Assembly (NCBI RefSeq): GCF_905171775.1
Contig: NC_053499.1
Location: forward strand, 143,175,666-143,239,665
Reading direction: 5' to 3'
DNA: 64,000 bases
Source: Rana temporaria
Lineage: Eukaryota > Chordata > Amphibia > Anura > Ranidae
Every line of letters begins with the position of its first letter. The first letter of the stretch is position 1. The notes under the pieces were generated by a model. It was given only the letters and a program-made list of their open reading frames with translations. It searched no databases and was not told where the DNA came from. Below, in pieces: positions 55,336-64,000 of the stretch. Made by a program: the position numbers and the translations under genes.

Positions 55336-55535
55336 ATAGTGTATATAGTGCAGAAGCGAGTAATGGATAATATAGTGTATATAGTTAGCAATGTGTAATG
55401 GACAATATAATGTATATAGTGCAGGAGTGTGGGAAAGAAAAATCCTTGGATATAAATGTGTGGCTGCGGGCACTCGCATGTTGGTGGGGCCATGGCTCCC
55501 TCTGGCCCCACCCTAGTGACGCCACTGACTGTACC

Positions 55536-56060
55536 ACTTAACTGCAGCAGAGAAAAGTCAGGTTACCAGTCTGGCTGTTCCATGTGGCAGGCCTGTGTAA
55601 ATCTCAGAACTGGATGAACAAAATTACAAATCTGTTTAAAGGAAATTAAACCGATACAATTTTCAAAAACGGAAAAAAACTGGCACTGGATCTCACCGGC
55701 TTATTGTCAAAATGACTGGGAGAAACTCCACAATCCCCGTACTGACAATATAATAAAAGTGATCTGCGGACACTCAGGGGGAGGGGCGCTCCACCCTCAG
55801 GGGGAAATGGAAATCGATGGGGGATGTGGCAGTATTTGGGTCAGCTCGCTGCGCGGCGGGGCCGGAGTGAAAGATGAACGCCAATCCATGCACTTAGTCT
55901 ACAGAAGCATTGTACATTCTCCGTCTGATGGCACATGTGGATCACATGCGGGAATACATGTTAATTCATCATTTCATCTACTTCTTTGTAGTGCGCTAAC
56001 ACGCGTGTAATGTTGCAGGTCAATGTCCATTGCATTAGGCCAGCCTATTCAAAATTAATG
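55536..56060. other. Intronic unique sequence
   Basis: No exon or element recognised. ACATGTTAATTCATCATTTC near 55957 is AT-rich and non-repetitive. Confidence 0.4.
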
Positions 56061-56063
56061 TTA

Positions 56064-57172
56064 GTGCAGTATTCACAAAGCACTTGCTCCGTAAGTTGCG
56101 GCGGCGTAGCGTACATGGGGCCGGCGTAAGGGCGCATAATTCAAATGTGGAAGGGGGGGGGGGTGTTTTATGTTAATGTGTGATGACCTGACGTGATTGA
56201 CGTTTTTTACGAACGGCGCATGCGCCGTCCGTGTACATATCCCAGTGTGCATTGCTTCCAAGTACGCCGCAACGACGTATTGGTTTCGACGTGAACGTAA
56301 ATTACGTCCAGCCCTATTCGCGAACGGCTTACGCAAACAACGTAAAAAATTTAAAAATTGAAGCGGGAACGACGTCCATACTTAAAGCGGTAGTTCACCC
56401 CCCCCGACACGATTTTACCATCGAGACAGGCATTGTAGCGCGAGCTACAGTATGCCTGTCCCGATTTTTTTAACCCCGGACTCACCTTGTAATCGGAGAT
56501 CGTATTTTTCGGCTCCCGCGGGGAATGGGCGTGCCTATGGAGAGGGAGGATGATTGACGGCCGGCCCTGGCACGTCACTCTTCCCGAAGACAGCCGGAGT
56601 AGGTCTCGGCTCTTCACGGCGCCTGCGCACAGGCTATGCGCACGCGTCGTGAAGACCAAGCCTATTTCGGCTATTTCCGGAGAAGCGTGACGCGCCAGAG
56701 CCGGCCGTCAATCATCCTCCGTCTCCATAGGCACGCCCATTCCCCGGTATCTTCGATCTACGCCTTTCCAGGATGAGTACGGGGGTAAAAAATTCGGGAC
56801 AGGCATACTGTAGCTCGCGCTACAATGCCTGATTTTATGGTAAAAGAAAAAAAAATTTTTTTTTTTCGTCGATAGGGTGAACCCCCGCTTTAACATTGCG
56901 TGCGCCTCAAAGAAGCAGGAGCAACGTTACGCCGAAAAAGCCTTACGCAAACGACGTAAAAAACTACCGCCGGGCGCACGTACGTTTGTGAATCGGCGTA
57001 ACTAGGTAATTTGCATACTCTACGCCAAAAACAACGGAAGCGCCCCTAGCGGCCAGCGTAAAAATGCACACAATTATACGCCGCCGCATTCAAGTTACGT
57101 CGGCGGAGGAAGCCTATTTTTTCCGACGTATCTGCCTTGGAGAATCGGCGGAAAGATACGCCGGCGCAGATT
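56064..57172. mobile_element. Harbinger-like MITE, copy 7, with a nested TTAA MITE
   Basis: The left end is truncated and starts at GTATTCACAAAGCACTTGC. The shared core GCGCATGCGC lies at 56216-56225. The right part ACGCCGGCGCAGATTTT matches copy 5. A TTAA element sits at 56396-56889. Sibling copies read CCATACTTAACATTG at this spot, which is precisely the empty site. Confidence 0.85.
56396..56889. mobile_element. TTAA-flanked MITE (piggyBac/Kolobok-like), nested
   Basis: It lies between TTAA at 56392-56395 and TTAA at 56890-56893. The ends are AGCGGTAGTTCACCC and GGGTGAACCCCCGCT. Long internal inverted arms (CATTGTAGCGCGAGCTACAG and its complement; GGCCGGCCCTGGC and GCCAGAGCCGGCC) make it a foldback. 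Confidence 0.92.
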
Positions 57173-57685
57173 TTCTTACACGGTGTGATACATTGTTGCA
57201 GGTTTACCACAAGGTAGAAGAGTCCTTAAAAAAAATAAAAACCAGCGACGAGCAGAACCTCTGGTGGAGAAGCCACCTTTCGATCGCACAGACAGTCTTT
57301 TAAAGCGCACAGATTAGCGCTGATCCTCTCTGACAAGCAGTGGAATTAAACTGGTCATTAGTCAATTTCCCCTTTAGCTAGTTACTGGTGCGCATTAAGA
57401 CAAGATGGCAGAGTAGAGAAGATGGGAGGCCGTGTGTATTGAGGCGACGCTGCTGCAGATCCGTATCCAGGACATTCTGCTTTGCACATGATAGATGACA
57501 ATGGGATCTCAGGGGAAAAATTCCTTTTAGTGACACCTAACCTGCTGACCTTCACCCCACCCATACACACAAATGATAATCTCCTTCTTCTTCTTTCCAG
57601 TCACATTAATCCGAAATCTGACCCCACAAATGCAGAATGAGAAGTAATTGACACACTGGACCGGAAAATTGGGAATCTATTATAG
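57173..57685. other. Intronic unique sequence
   Basis: No exon recognised. GGTGCGCATTAAGAC and TTTCCCCTTTAGCTAG occur in a non-repetitive stretch. Confidence 0.4.
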
Positions 57686-57689
57686 GGGA

Positions 57690-58990
57690 AGAACAGATTT
57701 TTTTAACCACTTGCTTGCTGGGCACTTAACCACTTAACCCCCGAGCCTGTTTTTCAGATTCGGCATTTACAAGACTAAAACATTTTTTTTTTGCTAGAAA
57801 ATTACTTAAAACCCCCAAACATTATATATATTTTTTTCTAACATCCTAGAGAATAAAATGGCGGTCATTGCAATACTTTTTGTCACACCATATTTGCACA
57901 GCGGTCTTACAAGCGCACTTTTTTTGGAAAAAAAAAATCACTTTTTTTAATTAAAAAAATAAGACAACAATAAATTTGGCCCAATTTTTTTATATATTGT
58001 GAAAGATAATGTTACGCCGAGTAAAATGATACCCAACATATCACGCTTAAAAATTGCGCCCGCTCGTGGCATGGCGTCAAACTTTTACCCTTAAAAATCT
58101 CGATAGGCGACGTTTAAAAAAATTCTATAGGTTGAATTTTTTGAGCTACAGAGTAGATCTAGGGCTAGAATTATTGCTCTCGCTCTAACGATCGCGGCGA
58201 TACCTCACTTGTGTGGTTTGAACACCGTTTTCATATGCGGGCGCTACTCGCGTATGCGTTCGCTTCTGCGCGCAAGCTCGTCGGGACGGGGCGCTTTAAA
58301 AAAAAATGTTTGTTATAAAATGTTGCAAACAGGTAATTTTTGTCCTTCATTGATGTAAGCTGATGGGGCTGCACTGATGGGCACTGATAAGGCGGCACTG
58401 GGAGGTGACACTGAGACGTGCCACTGAAGGGCAATGATAGGTAGGCACTGAGAAGTGTCACTAATAGTTGGCACTAATGGGTGGCAGTGATGGGCACTGA
58501 TGGGTGACACTGATAGGCAGCTCTCCTAGATGGCACTGATTGGCATTGATAGGTGGCACTCGTGGGCATTGATAGGTGGCACTCGTGGGCATTGATAGGT
58601 GGCACTGATTGGCACTGGTGGGCACTGGCAGGCAGTACCTGTGAGCACAGATGAGGCTGATTTGCCTCCTTCCTCTTCAGGACCGATGTCCCTTGCACAA
58701 AAGCCGCTGATCTACTTTTTTTTTCTCTTCACGCTGTGAGCGTAAGGAGAAAAAAAAACGATTACCGAGCTTTTGTTTACATCACGTGATCAGCTGTCAT
58801 TGGCTGACAGCTGATCACGTGGTAAGGGGCCGAGTCTTAGTGACTGTGATCACAGCGTGCGCCCTGCAAAGGGACGCACGGGGAGCGTGTGAAAGGGAAG
58901 GACGTCTATTGACGGCCTCCCAGCAAAGCAGGTCCGCGCTGAGGCCGTCATTCGACTATAGCGCGGATCTGAAGGGGGTTAAAGACGAGA
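57690..58990. mobile_element. Dispersed frog DNA repeat with internal ~22-bp tandem repeat
   Basis: TTAACCACTTAACCCCCGAG at 57727 and GAAGGGGGTTAAAG at 58971 form a loose inverted end pair. 57815-58300 is related to the 38200 and 40885 hAT-like elements (ATTTGCACAGCGGTCTTACA, GGCGATACCTCA). 58370-58640 repeats words such as TGGCACTGATGGGCAC and GGCATTGATAGGTGGCACTC with 20-24 bp spacing. 58785-58818 is a perfect palindrome (CACGTGATCAGCTGTCA). Confidence 0.65.
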
Positions 58991-59137
58991 GGGGGAGACT
59001 GGAAGCAAATATGAATGCGCAAACAGGGAAATTCCAAGGTTGCAGATAACAATAAATAACACATTTCTGGTCTGAAATTTTTAGACTGAACTTATCAAAT
59101 GAACTGTCCACATGTGTGAAAGGGGCCTTTGAGATGT

Positions 59138-59322
59138 AAGGCCCCCATACACACTATTAGATTTTCTGCAGATTTTTTGTCTTCAAATTTATCAAAACCA
59201 TATAATAGGAGGTCAAACCTTAAGAGTTTCCATTTGTATGCAGACAGGCCCTTGCACCACGTTGTTTTGGTAAATCTGAAGACAAAAATCTGCAGAAAAT
59301 CTAATAGTGTGTGTGGCGCTTT
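59138..59322. mobile_element. Foldback MITE with CACACTATTAGATTTTCTGC arms
   Basis: The left arm CACACTATTAGATTTTCTGC plus AGATTTTTTGTCTTCA (59149-59184) is matched by its complement at 59278-59312. The centre is unpaired. No target duplication was resolved. Confidence 0.85.
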
Positions 59323-59535
59323 ACTCCACTGATAGGAAATAATGCTGGCAATCTTCTCTGGCTTATTTATGTACATTGCAGATTCTTACCTTTTTCCTGA
59401 TCTGATCGCCGTTTCATCATGTCCTGTTCTCTGCCATTCCACTTCATTAACCACCTGGTGAAATCTCCGGACCTTGCTGTGGGATCCCTTTAGCTGTGGT
59501 TAACCCTTCATGGGGATTCTTACCAAATAAACTAA

Positions 59536-60202
59536 TAGGTAGATTCAGGTAGATAGGACTAAAGTTACGGCGGCGTAGCTTAGCGTGTTTAGGCTACGCC
59601 GCCGTAAGTTAGCTCGGCAAGTACATGATTCTCAATGTACTTGCCTGCTAATATACGGCCGCGTAGCCTAAAGCGGGCGGGCGTAAGGGCGCCAAATTCA
59701 AATGTCTTGGAGGGGGGCGTGTTGTATGGTAATGAGGCTTGACCTCACGTTTTTTACGTTTTTTTTGTAACTGCGAATGCGCCAGGCGCCTACATTTCTC
59801 AGGGTGCATTGCGGCTAAGTACGCCGCACGGGCCTATTGATTTCGACGTGGACGTAAACGACGTAAATCCCGATTCGCGGACGACTTACGCAAACAATGT
59901 AAAAAATTTGAATCTCGCGGCGGGAACGGCGGCCATACTTTAACATTGTTATTCCACCTAATAGGTGGAATAACTTTAGGCCTGCTAATGCCTTACGGAA
60001 ACGGCGTAAAACTACTGCGGCGGCCGGGCGTACGTTCGTGAATCGGCGTATCTACTCATTTACATATTCTACGCCGACCGCAATGGAAGCGCCACCTAGC
60101 GGCCATCCGAAAAATTGCAACCTAAGATAGGACGGCGCAAGCTTCTGAGTTAGGTCGACTTATTTACTGATAAGTCGGCCTAACTCTTACTGAATCTACC
60201 TA
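59536..60202. mobile_element. Harbinger-like MITE, copy 8
   Basis: The ends are TAGGTAGATTCAGG and ACTGAATCTACCTA, with flanks TAA and AAA (2 of 3). Blocks TTACGGCGGCGTAGC and GAAGCGCCACCTAGCGGCC are shared. The central core is changed to GCGAATGCGCCAGGCG. It resembles copy 2 most, including the TTATTCCACCTAATAGGTGG hairpin near 59945. Confidence 0.9.
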
Positions 60203-60213
60203 AAAAATTCTTT

Positions 60214-60417
60214 AGCCCGGGTTCACACTGGGCTGCGGGAATGAAGCCGTGTGAGTTCAGTTTCTGCACAGATGTCAATGTAAATCGCGTGCCGAAATCG
60301 CAAAAAGTAGTATAGAAGTAGTACAGAAACTACTTTTTGAAATCGGTGCAGCACCGCAGATTCGGCGTTGCACCAATTAGGACGTCAAATCGCACCAGTG
60401 TGAACCAGGGCTCACAT
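60214..60417. mobile_element. MITE with TTTAGCCCGGGTTCACAC ends
   Basis: The left end is TTTAGCCCGGGTTCACACTG and the right end CAGTGTGAACCAGGGCT, a clear inverted repeat. Internal AAAAGTAGTATAGAAGTAGT resembles the copy at 17447-17734. It lies directly beside copy 8 of the Harbinger-like MITE. Confidence 0.8.
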
Positions 60418-60431
60418 TGAGAAGAAAAAAA

Positions 60432-60476
<45 letters not shown>
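60432..60476. repeat. (TA)n microsatellite
   Basis: About 22 uninterrupted TA dinucleotides follow a MITE end. Confidence 0.97.
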
Positions 60477-60479
<3 letters not shown>

Positions 60480-60880
60480 TGGCAGCTGGTGCTCAATATT
60501 TTAGGGGGGGGGGCGGCAATCCAAACACCCCGCGGGAGACGGAAGGGAAGGCGGCGGTCTGAAGCCGCCTTACCTTAGGAGGCAGGTGACAAGTCCTGGC
60601 TTTTGACCTTTTCCTTCGATTTCCCTTCTAAATGTTTTTTTTTTCTTTGTCTGAATTTCTCACTTCCTGTTCCTCCTCAGTAAGCTGGCAGACTATCCAT
60701 GGCTCGGATGATGGGGGCAAGCTTACTGAGGAGAAACAGGAAGTGAGAAATTCAGACAAAGAAAAAAAACATTTAGAAGGGAAATGGAAGGAAAAGGTAA
60801 GTGAACCAACAATGCACTAGCTTAAAGGAACCTATTTAGAAAATAAAAAAACAAACATTTCCAACCCCTTTAACGTTGTC
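60477..60880. mobile_element. hAT-like end fragment and foldback MITE
   Basis: CAGTGGCAGCTGGTGCTCAA at 60478 looks like one hAT-type end. From 60590, arms AATGTTTTTTTTCTTTGTCT plus GAATTTCTCACTTCCTGTT and their complement (60730-60790) form a foldback ending in TCCAACCCCTTTAA, a relative of the element at 472-965. Confidence 0.6.
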
Positions 60881-61009
60881 CCTCTTAATAATCTCAAACA
60901 GTTAAGAGATATAGTGTTGTCACCCTAAACAGGAAGGACCTGAACTAGGACCTCCATGACAAGATCACCAGGGATTAGTTTAATGAAAGCCACCAATACA
61001 AATGCTCAA

Positions 61010-61694
61010 AATAAATGTAAAAGTATAGGAACGGGAAGTGTATTATGAGTATAAGATATATAGTATATAAAGTAGAAGAACGGGAAGTGTATTATGAGTA
61101 TAAGATATAAAGAATACAAAGTAGAAGAATGGGAAGTGTATTATGAATATAAGATATAAAGGATACAAAGTAGAAGAACGGGAAGTGTATTATGAGTATA
61201 AGATATAAAGGATACAAAGTAGAAGAACGGGAGTGTATTATGAGTATAAGATATAAAGGATACAAAGTAGAAGAACGGGGAGTGTATTATGAGTATAAGA
61301 TATAAAGGATACAAAGTAGAAGAATGGGAAGTGTATTATGAGTATAAGATATAAAGGATACAAAGTAGAAGAACGGGAAGTGTATTATGAGTATAAGATA
61401 TAAAGGATACAAAGTAGAAGAACGGGAGTGTATTATGAGTATAAGATATAAAGGATACAAAGTAGAAGAACGGGAAGTGTATTATGAGTATAAGATATAA
61501 AGGATACAAAGTAGAAGAACGGGAAGTGTATTATGAGTATAAGATATAAAGGATACAAAGTAGAAGAATGGGAAGTGTATTATGAGTATAAGATATAAAG
61601 GATACAAAGTAGAAGAATGGGAAGTGTATTATGAGTATAAGATATAAAGGATACAAAGTAGAAGAACGGGAAGTGTATTATGAGTATAAGATAT
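61010..61694. repeat. 49-bp minisatellite, left part, about 14 copies
   Basis: The unit is GAGTATAAGATATAAAGGAT, ACAAAGTAGAAGAACGGGAA and GTGTATTAT. Units lacking one A (CGGGAGTG) are 48 bp. It is the same array as 63172-64000, split by a MITE. Confidence 0.95.
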
Positions 61695-62247
61695 ATATAG
61701 CTAGATTCAGGTAGCTTTACGCCAGCGTATCAGTAGATACGCCGACGTAACTCTGAATCTACGCCGTCCTAAATTTAAGCGTATTCTGGAAACCAGATAC
61801 GCTTAAATTTGGCTAAGATACGAGCAGCGTAAGTGTCCTACGCCGTCGTATCTTAGGGTGCAATATTTACGCTGGCCGCTAGGTGGCGCTTCCGTTGAGT
61901 TCAGCGTAGAATATGCAAATGACTAGATACGCCGATTCAGAAACGTACGTACGCCCGGCGCATTTTTTTTACGTCGTTTATGTACGGCAAATAGCTGGCC
62001 TAGTCAATGTTAAGTATGGCCGTCGTTCCCGCGTCAAAATTTGAAATTTTTACGTTGTTTGCGTAAGTCGTCCATGAATGGGGCTGGACGTAATTTACCT
62101 TCACGTCAAAACCAATACGTCCTTGCGCCGTACTTTGGAGCGATGCACACTGGGATATGTACACGGACGGCGCATGCGCCGTTCGTAAAAAACTTCAATC
62201 ACGTCGGGTCACCAATAATTTACATTAAACACGCCCCCCTCATCCTC

Positions 62248-62616
62248 TAGGGGTGTAACGGATCGTCACCGATCCGTGATCCGAACGGGCCACCCCGTTC
62301 GGATCGGCACACCCCGCGATCCGCGGAGCGCTCCGGAGCCTAGGCCTAGGAAAGTCCCCGGCTTCGGCCTAGCTCCGGAGCGATCTTGCTCCACCCAGTC
62401 TGCTTGCCAGAGCCCAGCGTGACACGCCTCCCCGCCTCCCCGGGGAGGCGTGTCACGCTGTGCACTGGGCTCTGGCAAGCCGACATGGAGAGGGAATAGT
62501 AGCAGAGAAGCACTAGTGTGAGAGGAGGAGGGGGGGGGGGGTGGATTAAAGAGGAAGCAGGTGAGGCTGTTTGGGATTTGTTAAAAGTACAATCTTGATG
62601 TTTTTACAGCTATATA

Positions 62617-62668
<52 letters not shown>

Positions 62669-62814
62669 GCTGTAAAAACATCAAGATTGTACTTTTAACA
62701 AGTCCCAAACAGCCTCACCTGCTTCCTCTTTAATCCACCCGTGAAATGTATGTGTGTGTGTATGTGTGTGTGTATGTGTGTGTGTATGTGTGTGTGTATG
62801 TGTGTGTGTGTGTA

Positions 62815-62881
<67 letters not shown>

Positions 62882-62991
62882 CACACACACACATTTTTTT
62901 TTTTTTGCGCTGATCCGAAAATGATCCGATCCGTGACTCCTGATCCGAGGATCGATCCGATCCGTGAGTTTTTTGATCCGTTACACCCCTA
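62248..62991. mobile_element. hAT-like element with TAGGGGTGTAACGGATC ends, nested
   Basis: The ends TAGGGGTGTAACGGATC and GATCCGTTACACCCCTA are inverted repeats. Flanks are TCATCCTC (62240-62247) and TCATCTTC (62992-62999), 7 of 8 identical. The interior contains two hairpins (GACACGCCTCCCCGCC... near 62420, and arms at 62541-62640 and 62660-62740 around a TA-rich loop) and a GT/TA microsatellite. Confidence 0.92.
62745..62895. repeat. (GT)n-(TA)n-(CA)n compound microsatellite
   Basis: GTGTGTGTAT blocks are followed by about 26 TA dinucleotides and then a short ACACACAC run. It lies inside the hAT-like element. Confidence 0.97.
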
Positions 62992-63171
62992 TCATCTTCA
63001 TTTGAATTAGGCGCGCTTACGCCGGCCCCATTTACGCTACGCCGCCATAACTTAGGAGGCAAGTGCTTTGTGAATACAGCACTTGCCTCTCTGATTTACG
63101 GCGGCGTAGCGTAAATACAATACGCTACGCCGCCTCAAAGAATGCGCCCGGCTACCTGAATCTAGCTAATA

Positions 63172-64000
63172 GTATATAAAGTAGAAGAACGGGAGTGTAT
63201 TATGAGTATAAGATATAAAGGATACAAAGTAGAAGAACGGGAGTGTATTATGAGTATAAGATATATAGTATATAAAGTAGAAGAACGGGAAGTGTATTAT
63301 GAGTATAAGATATATAGTATATAAAGTAGAAGAACGGGAAGTGTATTATGAGTATAAGATATAAGAGATACAAAGTAGAAGAACGGGAGTGTATTATGAG
63401 TATAAGATATAAAGGATACAAAGTAGAAGAACGGGAGTGTATTATGAGTATAAGATATAAAGGCTACAAAGTAGAAGAACGGGAGTGTATTATGAGTATA
63501 AGATATAAAGGATACAAAGTAGAAGAACGGGAAGTGTATTATGAGTATAAGATATAAAGGATACAAAGTAGAAGAACGGAAGTGTATTATGAGTATAAGA
63601 TATAAAGGATACAAAGTAGAAGAACGGAAGTGTATTATGAGTATAAGATATAAAGGATACAAAGTAGAAGAACGGGAGTGTATTATGAGTATAAGATATA
63701 TAGTATACAAAGTAGAAGAACGGGGAGTGTATTATGAGTATAAGATATATAGTATATAAAGTAGAAGAACGGGGAGTGTATTATGAGTATAAGATATAAA
63801 GGATACAAAGTAGAAGAACGGGAAGTGTATTATGAGTATAAGATATAAAAGATACAAAGTAGAAGAACGGGAAGTGTATTATGAGTATAAGATAAAAAAG
63901 ATACAAAGTAGAAGAACGGGAAGTGTATTATGAGTATAAGATATAAAGGATACAAAGTAGAAGAACGGGGAGTGTATTATGAGTATAAGATAAAAAAGAT
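63172..64000. repeat. 49-bp minisatellite, right part, continues past the window
   Basis: About 17 copies of the same unit as 61010-61694. Units ending GATATATAGTATATAAAG recur in pairs. The array is cut by the window end, so its full length is unknown. Short ORFs such as MSIRYKGYKVEERE are repeat translations. Confidence 0.95.

Larger units (their letters stand above)
53458..55527. mobile_element. hAT-like MITE carrying a 30-bp minisatellite and a nested MITE
   Basis: The ends CAGTGGCGACTCTAGG and CCCTAGTGACGCCACTG are inverted repeats. Flanks are GCTGTACC (53450-53457) and ACTGTACC (55528-55535), a 7-of-8 duplication. Between them are the 30-bp array (53585-54620), a Harbinger-like MITE (54619-55335) and a short remainder of the array (55336-55440). 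Without the two expansions the element would be only about 300 bp. Confidence 0.85.
61698..63168. mobile_element. Harbinger-like MITE, copy 9, TSD ATA, with nested hAT-like element
   Basis: The ends are TAGCTAGATTCAG and CTGAATCTAGCTA, flanked by ATA (61695-61697 and 63169-63171). Removal restores GAGTATAAGATATATAGTAT, which occurs uninterrupted at 61047. The core GCGCATGCGC is at 62170-62179. A hAT-like element occupies 62248-62991. Confidence 0.93.

Noticed and set aside
1..64000. tRNA, rRNA, snRNA or microRNA genes
   Set aside because: I looked for cloverleaf A/B-box pairs and known snRNA words and saw none convincing; hairpins present belong to foldback transposons.
21451..64000. Second MTSS2 exon (expected to continue the I-BAR domain)
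   Set aside because: I could not find a sequence encoding the next conserved I-BAR segment after an AG acceptor on the plus strand; the region is nearly all repeats.

Overview
The window looks like nuclear DNA from a vertebrate, most probably an anuran and perhaps a ranoid frog. It has no operons or long genuine ORFs. It contains many non-autonomous DNA transposons with recognisable target-site duplications (8-bp hAT-like, TTAA, TA, and a 3-bp Harbinger-like class), Tc1/mariner, L1-like, L2/CR1-like and Ty3/gypsy fragments, and a very large amount of minisatellite DNA. By rough addition, tandem arrays with 15-125 bp periods fill about a third of the 64 kb. The frog assignment rests on the general look of the repeats, not on a database search.

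The only convincing piece of a host gene is one short coding exon at 21382-21450 (+). It encodes 23 residues that closely match the N-terminus of the I-BAR proteins MTSS1/MTSS2, and it ends at a perfect GTAAG splice donor. A GC-rich block with long poly-C/G runs precedes it and is probably 5'UTR and promoter. On this reading about 21 kb upstream is intergenic or 5' flank, and everything from 21451 to the end is the start of a very large, repeat-packed first intron. I found no second exon.

Layout. 1-6.2 kb: foldback elements, a decayed gypsy RT, a Tc1 fragment with two nested MITEs, a 3-copy 200-bp repeat, then unique sequence. 6.8-8.0 kb: 38-bp minisatellite. 8.7-10.5 kb: two CpG-rich Harbinger-like MITEs. 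11.1-13.8 kb: 33-bp and ~47-bp C-rich arrays. 14-18 kb: MITEs, an L2/CR1-like RT tail, and a solo LTR with 5-bp TSD. 18-20.8 kb: nested TTAA-type MITEs. 20.8-21.45 kb: gene start. 21.9-28.5 kb: arrays of 39, 61, 36, ~63 and 24 bp, plus an L1-like ORF2 tail. 29.6-32.1 kb: near full-length Tc1 split by a hAT-like MITE. 32.7-34.8 kb: 25-bp array. 35.4-37.6 kb: palindromic element with hammerhead-like cores inside a 15-bp array, then LINE-tail repeats. 38.2-41.6 kb: two inverted hAT-like elements around a 33-bp array. 42.2-44.7 kb: two further arrays. 45.2-46.0 kb: second copy of the split-Tc1 MITE. 46.74-52.28 kb: a 5.5-kb 33-bp array with an internal 2,111-bp duplication. 53.5-55.5 kb: hAT-like MITE carrying a 30-bp array and a nested MITE. 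56-60.5 kb: more MITEs. 61-64 kb: a 49-bp array interrupted by a doubly nested MITE.

The most interesting theme is structural. At least four hAT-like elements with clear 8-bp target duplications each carry an expanded minisatellite between their terminal repeats, and two copies of one family expanded the same seed sequence into arrays of different period. This suggests that these transposons spread minisatellite seeds. The long ORFs in the window, up to 941 codons, are by-products of repeat arrays and not genes.
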